NCBI GenBank assembly: GCA_001443495.1 | Contig: LDXR01000002.1 | Span: 253,306-317,305, forward strand | Reading direction: 5' to 3' | Source of the DNA: a candidate division NC10 bacterium CSP1-5 | GTDB taxonomy: Bacteria; Methylomirabilota; Methylomirabilia; Methylomirabilales; CSP1-5 | DNA: 64,000 bases | In this document: piece after piece, positions 1 to 9,551 of the stretch | Position numbering within the stretch: position 1 is the first letter of the stretch | Layout of the letters: each line of letters starts with the position of its first letter | Made by a program: the position numbers and the translations under genes | Notes under the pieces: generated by a model | Databases searched by the model: none | The model's input: only the letters and a program-made list of their open reading frames with translations | Told to the model about the DNA's origin: nothing

Positions 1-254
1 ACGGTCACGTCACCGGACTGACGGTTGGGCACGTAGACCCGGGGCAACGCGCCGGCAATGGCGGGGCTCAGCTTATCAGCCTGCGTCTCGCTGTACAGGT
101 TGTCCGCATCCACCACCGGCGGCATCCCCGGCACCGTATCGATGGTGCGCGCTCGCTGTTGCGCCGTGGCGGCACCGGGCCAGGCGGACACAGCAAGCAC
201 GAGTCCGATTCCGAGACCTGCGCCCATGAGGGCACGAGGTCGAGCACGGTTCAT
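1..254 (-). CDS. Partial (runs off left edge) secreted protein, possibly YVTN/NHL beta-propeller-like; N-terminus MNRARPRALMGAGLGIGLVLAVSAWPGAATAQQ...LPRVYVPNRQSGDVTV
   Basis: Translated by hand from the reverse complement; open reading frame to the window edge, signal peptide, and 'RVYVPNRQSGDVTV' resembling the first blade of YVTN propellers. Not in the ORF track because it is open-ended. Confidence 0.6.
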   Translation of the reverse strand, partial: MNRARPRALMGAGLGIGLVLAVSAWPGAATAQQRARTIDTVPGMPPVVDADNLYSETQADKLSPAIAGALPRVYVPNRQSGDVT

Positions 255-468
255 CCGTCTGCCCCGCTAGTGTGGCTACCCCCCCCAACGCCCGCTAAGA
301 CTCGCCAAAATTCCGACGGTTGTCAAGCCCGCCTTCACCCGACCCACCACCGGTGGGTGCCCGACTGCCCTGGATGCGCACTCTTTCTTATTGACAATCG
401 CTCTGCGACTTGATAGGAACGATCCCCGGCAACCCGCGAGAATCAACACAATCACAAGGGGGTAAACG

Positions 469-927
469 ATGGTGAAAAAGCGTGGCTTTCTTACTTTCGT
501 GCTGTCTGTCATGGTCGTGGCCGGCATTGCGACGCTCGTCGCCGCCCAAGCCCAATATGGCACCGCGGCCGAGGCCAAGGGCATGCTCGAGAAGGCGGTG
601 GGCGCGATCAAGGCGGACAAAGCCAAGGCCCTCGGAATGTTTGCCAAGGGCGAAGGGGGGTTCAAGGACCGGGATCTGTATCCCTTCTGCGGCGGTCCCG
701 ACGGCAATTTCACCGCCCATCCGACGCTCACCGGCAAGAGCCTCAAGGAACTGAAGGACAAGGCCGGTAAGGGGCTCGGCGCGGAAATGTACAAGGTTGC
801 CACGGAGGGCCAGATCAGCGAGGTCAGCTACATGTGGCCTCGGCCGGGCCAAACCGACCCGGTCCAGAAGGTCAGCTACGTGACCAAGGTCGGTGACCAG
901 GTCTGCGCGGTCGGCTATTACAAGTAA
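469..927 (+). CDS. Exported single-Cache-like domain protein
   Basis: Signal peptide, then '..DRDLYPFCGGPDGNFTAHPTLTGKSLKELKDKAGKGLGAEMY..' typical of short periplasmic Cache-type proteins; RBS-like aagggggtaaacg upstream. Confidence 0.65.
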   Translation: MVKKRGFLTFVLSVMVVAGIATLVAAQAQYGTAAEAKGMLEKAVGAIKADKAKALGMFAKGEGGFKDRDLYPFCGGPDGNFTAHPTLTGKSLKELKDKAGKGLGAEMYKVATEGQISEVSYMWPRPGQTDPVQKVSYVTKVGDQVCAVGYYK

Positions 928-993
928 TCCCCTCCCGGGCCGACGGCGGACGACGCCGTCTATCGGGGTGGGAGAGTAGGACGTTGCCGGGAC

Positions 994-1026
994 AAAAAAA
1001 GCCCCGGGTCGGATGACCCGGGGCTT
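994..1026. terminator. Bidirectional intrinsic terminator between convergent genes
   Basis: AAGCCCCGGGTC-GGAT-GACCCGGGGCTT perfect 12-bp stem; A7 tract at 994-1000 reads as T-tract on the minus strand. Confidence 0.8.
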
Positions 1027-1057
1027 CTGCTTTGACGGCCTTTGCTCGAAATCGACG

Positions 1058-1729
1058 TTATCTATGGCTCCGCGGAGTAGGCGCGGGCCGACCCTGGCCG
1101 GCGTCGTGCCGCATCTCGCCCCTGTCCTGCCGGATCTCCCGACGGTCCCCGCGGATCTCGCGCCGGTCGTCCCGGATTTCCCTCCGGTCCTCCCGGAGCT
1201 CCCCACGGTCCTCTCTGATCTCCTCGCGAGAAGCCCCTTCGCGAATGTCTTCGCGCAGTTCCCGTCTGTCCTCGCGCAGCTCGCCACGGTCCTCGCGCAA
1301 CTCCCGACGGTCCTGTCGTAGCTCCCGCCGGTCTTGCCGGAGCTCTTTTCGATCCCTGGCGATCTCCCTGGCCTCGTCGCGAAGCCGCGGGTGCTCTGCG
1401 AGGAACTTGGCCGCGCCTGGGTGGTTCAGCATGAAGTGGGCGGCCCGGGGATGCTTGGCGAGTTTCTCCGCCAGTCCCGGGTGCTTTTCCAGAAACTGTT
1501 CGAGCCGGGGATGCTTGGCGACCCATTCGGCGAACCGCGCATCCTTCGCCACGTTGTCCGGGGTGATGTCTGCTTCACTGAACCTGCCGGGCTCCGCGGG
1601 GGTTGCGGGCTGTGTCCCGCTCGGGGTTGACCGCGGGGGTCCCTGCTGCGCCCGCGCCGCTGTCACGCCCCAGGCCGCGTGTCCTCCAACCACGAGAGCC
1701 ATGGCTATGAAAAACATGAACTGTCGCAT
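1058..1729 (-). CDS. Secreted low-complexity protein: HP-repeat region followed by long (R/E/D)-rich heptad repeat (RRELREDRRELRED...)
   Basis: Signal peptide MRQFMFFIAMALVVGGHAAWGVTAARA; terminator directly downstream on minus strand. Confidence 0.7.
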   Translation of the reverse strand: MRQFMFFIAMALVVGGHAAWGVTAARAQQGPPRSTPSGTQPATPAEPGRFSEADITPDNVAKDARFAEWVAKHPRLEQFLEKHPGLAEKLAKHPRAAHFMLNHPGAAKFLAEHPRLRDEAREIARDRKELRQDRRELRQDRRELREDRGELREDRRELREDIREGASREEIREDRGELREDRREIRDDRREIRGDRREIRQDRGEMRHDAGQGRPAPTPRSHR

Positions 1730-1848
1730 TTCTCGGTTTCCTCCTTTGATGTCCTCGCCGTGATGACCATCATCCGACGGTTCATCTTTTTAGACGGCGG
1801 GCCTCACCAAACGTTAAACGGCATGTCAATGTCAACCGAACCGTGTGG

Positions 1849-4008
1849 TTACGTCGTGGTCTCACCTCCGTCTCCGTCTTCAGCCACCGGGAGGGTAACG
1901 GTGAACGTGCTGCCTTTCCCCTCACCTTCCGATTCGATGCAGATTCGCCCCCCATGCATCTCGACGAGGCGCCTGGTGATGACAAGACCCAAACCCGTTC
2001 CTTCGCACTGCGCTCCGTGCGACGCCTCGAGCCTCGTGAAGGGCTGGAACAGCTTTGGCTGATCCTCGGGCCGGATCCCTATGCCCGTGTCCGTTACGGC
2101 GATTTCGACGAAATCGCCGTGGTGTTCATGGTGGGTCCCTTTCTGACCCTGAACCGTCCGGGTGGAGACCGTGACGCGCCCGCCGGGCGGCGTGAATTTC
2201 ACCGCGTTGGACAACAGGTTGGTGAGGATCTGCCTGACCCGGGAGGGATCGGCGTACAGGGAGGGAAGCGATTCGCCAGGCACAGACTCGACGACGAGAT
2301 TCTTCTTACCGGCCTGGTCCCTGATCATCGCGACGGCCTCGGCGATGAGTTCGCCGATCCGTACCGGCTTCCGGTGGAGCTCGACCCGCCCCACCTCGAC
2401 CTTGGAGAGGTCGAGCAGATCATCGATGATCTGGAGAAGGTGGTGGCCGGCCTTGTGGATGTTCTGCACGTGCCGCGCCTGCTTCTCCGTCAGGGGGCCA
2501 AAGTGCTGGTCCCGCAAGACCTCGGAAAAACCGATGATGGTGTTCAAGGGGGTCCGAAGTTCGTGGCTCACATTCGCTAGAAAGGTCGACTTATGGCGGG
2601 AGGCGTCCTCGGCCTCCACCAGGGCCTCTTGGAGGCGGGCATTGGCGGCCTCCACTTCCCTGGTCCGCTCTTCCACTGTGCGCTCCAAGCCCTCGGCGTG
2701 GGACTTCACCTGGGTATAGAGGCGGGCGTTCTCGATGGCGGTCGCGGCATGGGCGCCGATGGCCGAGAGGAGGTTGAGGTCGTCTTGGTCGAACGGGCGG
2801 TCGGTCGGGCCGTTCAGCACCTGGATGACTCCAATCATCTTTTCACGGATCTTGAGCGGGACGCAGAGCGCGGACTTGGTGGTGAACCCGGTGTGATAGT
2901 CGACCCCCTGATAGAACCGGCTGTCCTGTCGCACATCCGGGACGATGAGCGAACACCCGTGCTGGAAGACCCAGCCGGCGATTCCCTTTCCCACCTTCAA
3001 GCGCCGGCCCTTGAGCGCCTCCCCGTGCTCGCCCGATCCGATGCGAAAGACCAATTCGTCCCTCTCGTCATCCTTCAGCAAGAGCGAGCTGGCCTCCACA
3101 CCCATCACGGTCTGGATGCGCTCCATGATGAGGCGCAGAAGCTCGTCAACATCCAGGGTCGCCGTGAGGAGCGCGGAGACGTCATTGAGGGCCGCGAGCT
3201 CCCGAATCCGCAGGAACAGCGGAGTGACATCACGGATCACCAGGAGCTGGCCTGTGGCCCATCCATCGCCGAGAAGATTGGTGATGGTGAGTTGGAGCGT
3301 CCGGTCCCGATACGCATAGACGAGCCGCTCCGTGGCCAACCCCTCCTGGCGGGCCAGGGCCTTCAGGGCGAGGAGTAAGGGATCGGTGTCCCGACCATCC
3401 AGGATGGTCGGGAGCGCCACCCCCACCAGGTTCCGCTCCTGCCATTGAAAGAGCGCGGCGCCTGCCGGATTGGCGTAAAGGATGCGATGGGAGGAGTCCA
3501 GGAAGAGGATCCCTTCACCGAGATTTTGGAAGAGGGCATTGAAGTGGGCGGTGTGGGCGAGCAGCTCGGTAACGATCCTGCGGGGCTGGATCTCTCCGAC
3601 ACCCCGGATCTGCTCGGCCCAGACAGGAGAAGCGGTTCCATCCTCGAACGCCCGGAGGATCGGAAATAGGTCCTGAAGGATCGCATCGATGTTGCGCTTG
3701 GCGATGTAGGCGTCGGCCCTGACGTAGCGAAGCCATTGCGCAGACTCAGGGGCCGTCCCGGTGAGCACGATGATCGGGATGGACCGGGATTTGGGGTCCT
3801 CCTTGAGTTGTTGGCAGACCTCGATCCCGTCCACCTTCGGCATGACGAGATCCAGGACGAGGAAGTCGGGCGCCTCTCTGCGGACTTGATCGAGGGCCTC
3901 CATCCCATCGAATGCGGCTAAGACCTGATAGCCCCGCTCTTCGAGGGCTTCGTGCAGGAGCCCAACTAGGAGGCGGTCGTCATCGGCCACCAGAACCTTT
4001 CGCGGCAC
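1849..4008 (-). CDS. Hybrid sensor histidine kinase: N-terminal REC, PAS, GAF, HisKA, HATPase_c
   Basis: REC 'VLVADDDRLLVGLL..DFLVLDLVMPKVDG', GAF 'VGKGIAGWVFQHG', H-box 'FLANVSHELRTPLNTIIGFSE', ATPase 'TDTGIGIRPEDQPKLFQPF'. Confidence 0.93.
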   Translation of the reverse strand: MPRKVLVADDDRLLVGLLHEALEERGYQVLAAFDGMEALDQVRREAPDFLVLDLVMPKVDGIEVCQQLKEDPKSRSIPIIVLTGTAPESAQWLRYVRADAYIAKRNIDAILQDLFPILRAFEDGTASPVWAEQIRGVGEIQPRRIVTELLAHTAHFNALFQNLGEGILFLDSSHRILYANPAGAALFQWQERNLVGVALPTILDGRDTDPLLLALKALARQEGLATERLVYAYRDRTLQLTITNLLGDGWATGQLLVIRDVTPLFLRIRELAALNDVSALLTATLDVDELLRLIMERIQTVMGVEASSLLLKDDERDELVFRIGSGEHGEALKGRRLKVGKGIAGWVFQHGCSLIVPDVRQDSRFYQGVDYHTGFTTKSALCVPLKIREKMIGVIQVLNGPTDRPFDQDDLNLLSAIGAHAATAIENARLYTQVKSHAEGLERTVEERTREVEAANARLQEALVEAEDASRHKSTFLANVSHELRTPLNTIIGFSEVLRDQHFGPLTEKQARHVQNIHKAGHHLLQIIDDLLDLSKVEVGRVELHRKPVRIGELIAEAVAMIRDQAGKKNLVVESVPGESLPSLYADPSRVRQILTNLLSNAVKFTPPGGRVTVSTRTVQGQKGTHHEHHGDFVEIAVTDTGIGIRPEDQPKLFQPFTRLEASHGAQCEGTGLGLVITRRLVEMHGGRICIESEGEGKGSTFTVTLPVAEDGDGGETTT

Positions 4009-4199
4009 TACCGCACCCTCCCGGGCGCCAAAGGTCTAGGGCCCCCCGGCGTCGGCAGCCAATGCACTCTTGCGCAAAGAGAGCATAATGGCTGCGTGTA
4101 TGTGGTGTAGTCAGGGATTATTTGCAAGGCGCGTGCCGGGGCGCACGAAGCGGAGGCTGGCCGACGCAGCGCTCGCCCAAGAGCGTGAGAAATGGTATC

Positions 4200-4733
4200 T
4201 TAAGGGCCTCGATCCCGGAGGTAGAGCCGGCGAAGCTCGGCGAAGAACGCGAGCGCCTCCCGGGTGCGGTAATCGGGATAGGTCCAGGGAAGGGGTTGGT
4301 ACGCCCCTTGCTCGTATTTCAGATGAAGATCCCCAAAGATCCCCTGGTCCAGATAGATCCGGTGGGCGTAGTCCTTGGTGCTGGCCAGGACGATCTTCGC
4401 CGGGGTAAGATAGCCTGGGTCGACGTTGATCCGGCGCCGCAGAGTCCTCTTGCCGGCAAGGCTGAACTGCCCCTCGATCTGATTGGTCCGATGCTTGGCC
4501 TCCGGAAGTATATTCTGTGCGATCAGGGCCTCGGCGGCCACGAAGCGCCGATAGAGTCCGGATCCCATTTCCGTCTCGTAATACTCGGTGAAGGAGAAGG
4601 GGAAGACCTCGCTCTTCAGGTCGAGGGGACCGAAGGCTGCACTCAGGGACGATTCGACCGCTGCGAGAAGGCCTTCCGGTGCAAGGATGGCGAAGAAGAG
4701 CTTGGCGTTTCGTGCCCCCGGAACTTCTTTCAC
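4200..4733 (-). CDS. DUF4416 family protein
   Basis: 'AKLFFAILAPEGLL..FPFSFTEYYETEMGSGLYRRFVAAEALI..NVDPGYLTPAKIVLASTKDYAHRIYL' matches DUF4416; GTG start at 4733 preferred over the upstream ORF-track start. Confidence 0.85.
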   Translation of the reverse strand: MKEVPGARNAKLFFAILAPEGLLAAVESSLSAAFGPLDLKSEVFPFSFTEYYETEMGSGLYRRFVAAEALIAQNILPEAKHRTNQIEGQFSLAGKRTLRRRINVDPGYLTPAKIVLASTKDYAHRIYLDQGIFGDLHLKYEQGAYQPLPWTYPDYRTREALAFFAELRRLYLRDRGP

Positions 4734-4761
4734 TCCCCTATCCCCCGTGATGCTCGACCGC

Positions 4762-4784
4762 GAACAATATATCCTGAATTGTTC
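4762..4784. promoter_or_regulatory. Perfect inverted repeat GAACAAT-N9-ATTGTTC in divergent intergenic region (possible operator)
   Basis: Direct reading; located between divergent 4733(-) and 4876(+) genes. Confidence 0.35.
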
Positions 4785-4805
4785 CCTCGACCAACTTTTA
4801 GTTTC

Positions 4806-4834
4806 TTGACAGGCTCTTACATGTATGTTATTCA
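4806..4834 (+). promoter_or_regulatory. Sigma70-type promoter TTGACA-17-TATTCA
   Basis: Consensus -35, 17-nt spacer, upstream of amidase gene. Confidence 0.55.
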
Positions 4835-4875
4835 TGCTTGACATGAAGGTTTGCCTCCGAGGGGGACGAGACCGG

Positions 4876-6423
4876 ATGCGTAAGCTATCGGTGATCCTCG
4901 TAGGGATGATGGCGTCCCTCCTCCTCGCCCATCTCGCGTGGCCGGGGGAGATCGAGGTCCTCTACGAAGGGCAATGGAAAATTCTGAAGACCGAACTGGT
5001 GAGCGGTCGGGAGTACGTGCCCCTTGCCCAAGTGGCAAAAATCACCGGAGGAGGGGTTCTAAGAGATGGATTGCGGGTGAACGGTGTCACCTTCCGCTTG
5101 GTGGAAGGCGAGCCGGGGGTCGTCGTCGGGGATACGACCTTTCTTCTCACGGCCCCTCCGGTGAAGCAGCGGGGGGCCTTCTGGGTTCCTGTCGAGTTTC
5201 TCGTCCGGGCGCTCGAGGCCCGGTACGGCGAAGGACGGGTCTTCTGGAATAGATCCGGCCGCGTCGTCTGGCTGGGAAAGGAGCAGTATAACCTTCGCCT
5301 GCTGCGACACCACGCCTATCCCGACTATACCCGATTGGTGATTGAGGCGCTGACACCACTCAATTTCCGCCTGCAGGAGGAGGGTAAGGCTCAGCTCAGC
5401 CTCCGGATCGAGGGCGGCATCCTGTCTCCCATGCTCTCCGAGGCCGTTCGGATCAACGATGGGGTCGTCGAGATGGTGGAGCCGACGCAAGGGCAGGGGG
5501 AGGCGATCTTTCGTATTCAGCGGGATGCCTTCGGGGGCCTGACCCGGACCTTTACCCTCAATAACCCTGAACGGATTGTCGTCGATCTCTACCGGGTCAA
5601 AACAGCCGCCCAGCCCCCGCCCGAGACTCCGCCTGCCCAGCCGTCGTCCCGCGCCCCGTCGGCAGCCCCCGCCACCCCCCAGGTGACGGGTCTCAGGACC
5701 ATCGCCATCGATCCCGGTCACGGCGGGCGGGATACGGGAGCCATCGGACCCAAGGGTCTGCAGGAGAAGGACGTCGTCTTAGACATTGGGCTGAAACTCC
5801 GTCGTCTGATTCAAGAGCGGTTGGGGATCCGGGTGGTCATGACCCGGACGGAGGATGTCTTTGTCCCGCTCGAAGAGCGGACCGCCATTGCCAACCGGGC
5901 CAAGGCCGATTTCTTCATCAGCGTCCATGTCAACGCCGCTCATCGCACCAGGGCTCAGGGGTTCGAGACGTACTTTTTGAGCCGAGAGCCCTCGGACAGC
6001 GCTGCCAGGGCCTCTGCCATCCGGGAGAACCTGTCGGTGAATCTCGGGGGACTCAGGCCGAAAGAGGAAGACGCCCTAAGAGCCATTCTCTGGGACATGG
6101 CCAACACCCTCTATCTGAAGGAGTCTAGCGAGCTGGCGCAGATCCTCCTCGACGAGCTCGACAAGATTCTCCAGGTCGACAACAGAGGGGTGAAGTCGGC
6201 CCCCTTCTTCGTCCTGATGGGGGCCGCCATGCCAGCAGTCCTCTTGGAGGTGGCCTTCATCTCCAACCCGCAGGAGGAAAAGAACCTCCAAGCCGAAGGG
6301 TACAAGGACCGGGTCGCTGAGGCTCTCTATGCGGGGATCGTCCGCTTCAAGGATCGCTACGAGCGACGTCTGGGGCTCGTCCCTTCTGCACCCGGTCGAT
6401 CGGTCCCGACGGCCAAGAGGTAG
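4876..6423 (+). CDS. N-acetylmuramoyl-L-alanine amidase with AMIN/copper amine oxidase-like N-terminal domains
   Basis: 'TIAIDPGHGGRDTGAIGPKGLQEKDVVLDIGLKLRRLI..VVMTRTEDVFVPLEERTAIANRAKADFFISVHVNA' Amidase_3; signal peptide after ATG at 4876. Confidence 0.93.
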   Translation: MRKLSVILVGMMASLLLAHLAWPGEIEVLYEGQWKILKTELVSGREYVPLAQVAKITGGGVLRDGLRVNGVTFRLVEGEPGVVVGDTTFLLTAPPVKQRGAFWVPVEFLVRALEARYGEGRVFWNRSGRVVWLGKEQYNLRLLRHHAYPDYTRLVIEALTPLNFRLQEEGKAQLSLRIEGGILSPMLSEAVRINDGVVEMVEPTQGQGEAIFRIQRDAFGGLTRTFTLNNPERIVVDLYRVKTAAQPPPETPPAQPSSRAPSAAPATPQVTGLRTIAIDPGHGGRDTGAIGPKGLQEKDVVLDIGLKLRRLIQERLGIRVVMTRTEDVFVPLEERTAIANRAKADFFISVHVNAAHRTRAQGFETYFLSREPSDSAARASAIRENLSVNLGGLRPKEEDALRAILWDMANTLYLKESSELAQILLDELDKILQVDNRGVKSAPFFVLMGAAMPAVLLEVAFISNPQEEKNLQAEGYKDRVAEALYAGIVRFKDRYERRLGLVPSAPGRSVPTAKR

Positions 6424-6429
6424 AGGGAA

Positions 6430-7011
6430 ATGGCGCCCCTCCCGGATCGGAGGCTTCTCCTGGGCCTGCTTTTCCTGGTCGTTGTGGTGGGGGCTCTCGG
6501 CTTTCTCCTGGGTCGAGTCCTCGCCCCGCGGGCTCCGGAACCCCGGGACTCTCCCGTTCAGGACGGAGGCGCGGTCGATGTCACCACTCGGCGCATCCGC
6601 CTGTTCTTCGCCGTCCCCAATGCGGACAGGCTTCAGGAAGAAGAGCGGACGATCCCCCGGGCCGCCTCGTTAGTGGAGGAGGCAAAGCGGGCCGTGGCCG
6701 AACTCATCAAGGGGCCCCAGACCGACCTCAACCCGACGATCCCGTCCGGCGTCGGGCTCCTGCAGCTCTATTTTGACGGCCGCGGGACCGCATACGTGGA
6801 CTTCACGCGCGATCTCCAGACAAAACATCCGGGGGGGACCGGCGGTGAGCTCTTGACCATTTACTCTATCGTGGATACGCTCACCGCCAACTTTGGGGAA
6901 ATCCAGCAGGTCAAGCTCCTCGTGGAGGGGTCCGAAATCCTGACGCTGGCCGGGCACATCGACACCCGGCGTCCCTTCAGGCCCCGCTACTCCTTTGAGA
7001 GGGTGCGATAG
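6430..7011 (+). CDS. GerMN domain-containing protein
   Basis: 'RIRLFFAVPNADRLQEEERTIPR..AVAELIKGPQTDLNPTIPSGVGLLQLYFDGRGTAYVDFT' GerM-type. Confidence 0.85.
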   Translation: MAPLPDRRLLLGLLFLVVVVGALGFLLGRVLAPRAPEPRDSPVQDGGAVDVTTRRIRLFFAVPNADRLQEEERTIPRAASLVEEAKRAVAELIKGPQTDLNPTIPSGVGLLQLYFDGRGTAYVDFTRDLQTKHPGGTGGELLTIYSIVDTLTANFGEIQQVKLLVEGSEILTLAGHIDTRRPFRPRYSFERVR

Positions 7012-7764
7012 ATGCGGGCGGGCGGCCGTAAAGATGAGGAGATACGTCCGGTCACGATCACCCGGGGCTATCTCAAGTACGCCGAGGGGTCGGCCTTGAT
7101 CGAAGTCGGGGAGACCAGGATCCTGTGCGCCGCCTCGGTGGAGGAGCGCGTTCCCCAGTTTCTCAAGGACTCGGGTCAGGGGTGGATTACCGCCGAATAC
7201 GGATTGCTCCCCCGCTCCACGACCACGCGCACTCCCCGGGAGGTCGCGGCGGGGCGCGTGAGCGGCCGCACCTCCGAGATCCAACGGCTCGTCGGCCGAT
7301 CGCTCAGAGGTGTGACGGATCTGAGGCGGCTGGGGGAGCGCACGATCGTCATCGACTGCGATGTGATCCAGGCCGATGGCGGGACGCGGACCGCTGCGGT
7401 CACCGCCGGCTTTGTGGCCTTGGCGGATAGCGTGGCTCTGCTCCGGGACCAGGGCAAGATCAAGGAGGACCCCCTGCTGGATTCTGTCGCAGCCATCAGC
7501 GTGGGCATCGTGGAGGGGCGCGTCCTCTTGGATCTCTGCTACGCCGAGGACGCCATCGCCGAAGTGGACATGAACGTAGTGATGACCGGAGCGGGGAGAT
7601 TCGTCGAGGTTCAGGGCACGGCGGAGGAATCCCCCTTCAGTAAGGAGCAGCTCGACACCATGTTGGCCGTGGCGGCCCAGGGAGTACGACAGCTGGTTCG
7701 ACTGCAGCAACGATTGCTCGCGGAGCGGCTCCAGACGGCCAAATTGGCCCTTGACAAGAGCTAA
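7012..7764 (+). CDS. rph: Ribonuclease PH
   Basis: '[62 protein letters not shown]' highly conserved RNase PH. Confidence 0.97.
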   Translation: MRAGGRKDEEIRPVTITRGYLKYAEGSALIEVGETRILCAASVEERVPQFLKDSGQGWITAEYGLLPRSTTTRTPREVAAGRVSGRTSEIQRLVGRSLRGVTDLRRLGERTIVIDCDVIQADGGTRTAAVTAGFVALADSVALLRDQGKIKEDPLLDSVAAISVGIVEGRVLLDLCYAEDAIAEVDMNVVMTGAGRFVEVQGTAEESPFSKEQLDTMLAVAAQGVRQLVRLQQRLLAERLQTAKLALDKS

Positions 7765-7777
7765 CCCCGCGTCTACC

Positions 7778-8383
7778 ATGAAAATTGTCCTGGCGACGCG
7801 GAATCCTCACAAGCTCCGGGAGATTACCGCGATCCTCGGCGACGTTGGGGTAGAATGGATTCCGTATTCTACCCTTGCAGATGCACCGGTCCTGAAGGAG
7901 GAAGGCTCGAGCCTCCGGGAGAACGCTGCCGCGAAGGCCGAAGACGGAGTGGCCTTCACGGGCTGTGTTGCCCTCGCTGAGGACTCCGCCCTGGAGGTGG
8001 ATGCTCTCGGTGGGGCCCCGGGGGTTCATTCTTCTCGTTTCCTAGGGGAGGGGGCGACCGACGACGATCGGATCCAGGGGATCCTCAAGCAGCTTCGGAC
8101 CTACCCCTGGCACGGACGGACCGCCCGTTTTCGTTGTGTGGTCGCCGTGGCCCAACCGGGGAGACCGACCGAGTTTGCCGAAGGGGTCTGTGAAGGGTAT
8201 ATCGCGTGGGAGCCGAGGGGGACGGCCGGGTTCGGTTACGACCCCATTTTTTACGTCCCCGAATATGGTCAGACGTTGGCCGAGATCGGGCCGGCATTGA
8301 AAAACCGAATCAGTCATCGCGCCAAAGCCCTGGAGGCGTGTCGGGAGATCTTGATGCGGCTCAGGGACAGGGGGCGATCGTGA
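7778..8383 (+). CDS. rdgB: RdgB/HAM1 family non-canonical purine NTP pyrophosphatase
   Basis: 'MKIVLATRNPHKLREI..ALAEDSALEVDALGGAPGVHSSRF..GTAGFGYDPIFYVPEYGQTLAE'. Confidence 0.96.
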   Translation: MKIVLATRNPHKLREITAILGDVGVEWIPYSTLADAPVLKEEGSSLRENAAAKAEDGVAFTGCVALAEDSALEVDALGGAPGVHSSRFLGEGATDDDRIQGILKQLRTYPWHGRTARFRCVVAVAQPGRPTEFAEGVCEGYIAWEPRGTAGFGYDPIFYVPEYGQTLAEIGPALKNRISHRAKALEACREILMRLRDRGRS

Positions 8384-8501
8384 GGGGGGCGTCGTCTCGG
8401 GGGATGGCGCAGCTTGGGTGCGCATCCCGCACTGATGCGGGAGGGTCGTCCCGCAACATCCGCAACTGGATTTTTGGTCGGGGTGAGGGCAAGCACTGGA
8501 T

Positions 8502-8578
8502 CGGGGTGTGGCGCAGCCTGGTAGCGCACCTGCCTTGGGCGCAGGGGGTCGGAGGTTCAAATCCTCTCACCCCGACCA
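8502..8578 (+). tRNA. tRNA-Pro (TGG)
   Basis: Cloverleaf by hand: acceptor CGGGGTG/CACCCCG, T-arm GGAGGTTCAAATCCTC, encoded CCA, anticodon loop cttgggc. Confidence 0.93.
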
Positions 8579-8676
8579 ACTATACGAATTATGATGTTGC
8601 GGGATCGCCCCGACCAATCGTTGAGAGGACGTTGCGCGATCATCCCGACCACGGGACGTGTCGGGTGGAATTTCTT

Positions 8677-8754
8677 GCGCCTGTAGCTCAGCCCGGACAG
8701 AGCAACGGCCTCCGGAGCCGTGTGTCAGAGGTTCAAATCCTCTCAGGCGCGCCA
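8677..8754 (+). tRNA. tRNA-Arg (CCG)
   Basis: Acceptor GCGCCTG/CAGGCGC, anticodon stem acggc-ctccgga-gccgt, encoded CCA. Confidence 0.9.
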
Positions 8755-8770
8755 CACCGCCAGAGGCGGC

Positions 8771-8853
8771 GTTCATAGTTCAAAGTTCATGGTTCAGGGT
8801 GTAGTGGCGTAACGGAGTTTGGCTATGAACGATGAGCCAATAACCATGAACCG
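8771..8853. repeat. Heptad-period inverted array (GTTCATR)n ... (TGAACC)n
   Basis: gttcata gttcaaa gttcatg gttcagg / ctatgaacgatgagccaataaccatgaacc. Confidence 0.8.
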
Positions 8854-8865
8854 AATACGAGCGGT

Positions 8866-8942
8866 GGTGAGCGTAGCTCAACGGTTAGAGCACTGGACTG
8901 TGGCTCCAGGGGTTGAGGGTTCGAATCCCTCCGTTCACCCCA
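8866..8942 (+). tRNA. tRNA-His (GTG)
   Basis: Acceptor with extra G-1 pairing C73, anticodon stem ctgga-ctgtggc-tccag, T-arm, encoded CCA. Confidence 0.92.
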
Positions 8943-8950
8943 GAGAAAAT

Positions 8951-9010
8951 AGTACTGAGGACTGAGTGCTGAGGGATCTATGCACTTTTGACTCAGTCCT
9001 CATCACTCGT
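8951..9010. repeat. Heptad-period inverted array, sequence class ACTGAGG / CCTCAGT
   Basis: tactgag gactgag tgctgag ... actcagt cctcatc actcgt. Confidence 0.7.
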
Positions 9011-9021
9011 AGGTCGCTAGT

Positions 9022-9098
<77 letters not shown>

Positions 9099-9119
9099 TA
9101 GCCGCTGAAGGCGAACGGG

Positions 9120-9195
<76 letters not shown>

Positions 9196-9213
9196 TGCCG
9201 CCCGACGGACGGC

Positions 9214-9312
9214 GTTCACGGTTCAGAGTTCATAGTTCATGGTTGATGGTATATGGTGATGGAATCTTGGTGAATTTTCCGACTATGAACCATGAATCAT
9301 TAACCGTGAACC
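9214..9312. repeat. Heptad-period inverted array (GTTCAYG)n ... (CATGAAC)n
   Basis: gttcacg gttcaga gttcata gttcatg gttgatg ... ctatgaaccatgaatcattaaccgtgaacc. Confidence 0.8.
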
Positions 9313-9317
9313 GAAGG

Positions 9318-9394
<77 letters not shown>

Positions 9395-9399
9395 TCATT

Positions 9400-9449
9400 G
9401 GTTCAGGGTTGTCTGAAACTCTGAACCATGAACTATGAACTATGAACCC
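9400..9449. repeat. Heptad-period inverted array, short left arm
   Basis: gttcagggtt ... ctctgaaccatgaactatgaactatgaaccc. Confidence 0.7.
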
Positions 9450-9454
9450 AGAGG

Positions 9455-9539
9455 GCGAGAGTGGCGGAATAGGCAGACGCGCGGGACTTAGGATCCCGTG
9501 GGTAAAACCGTGGGGGTTCGACTCCCCCCTCTCGCACCA
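9455..9539 (+). tRNA. tRNA-Leu (TAG)
   Basis: 85 nt with variable arm, anticodon stem cggga-cttagga-tcccg, encoded CCA. Confidence 0.93.
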
Positions 9540-9551
9540 AGAGATGCGGCG

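Noticed and set aside
1058-1360. Regular ~21-nt repeats considered as a CRISPR-like array
   Set aside because: Repeats are contiguous, in-frame and coding (7-aa periodicity), with no unique spacers.
1032-1763. 243-aa plus-strand ORF rich in RSS/RSCRSS repeats
   Set aside because: Frame-shadow of the minus-strand heptad-repeat protein, which has a signal peptide and terminator.
6670-7779. 369-aa minus-strand ORF
   Set aside because: Antisense to gerMN and rph; shadow ORF.
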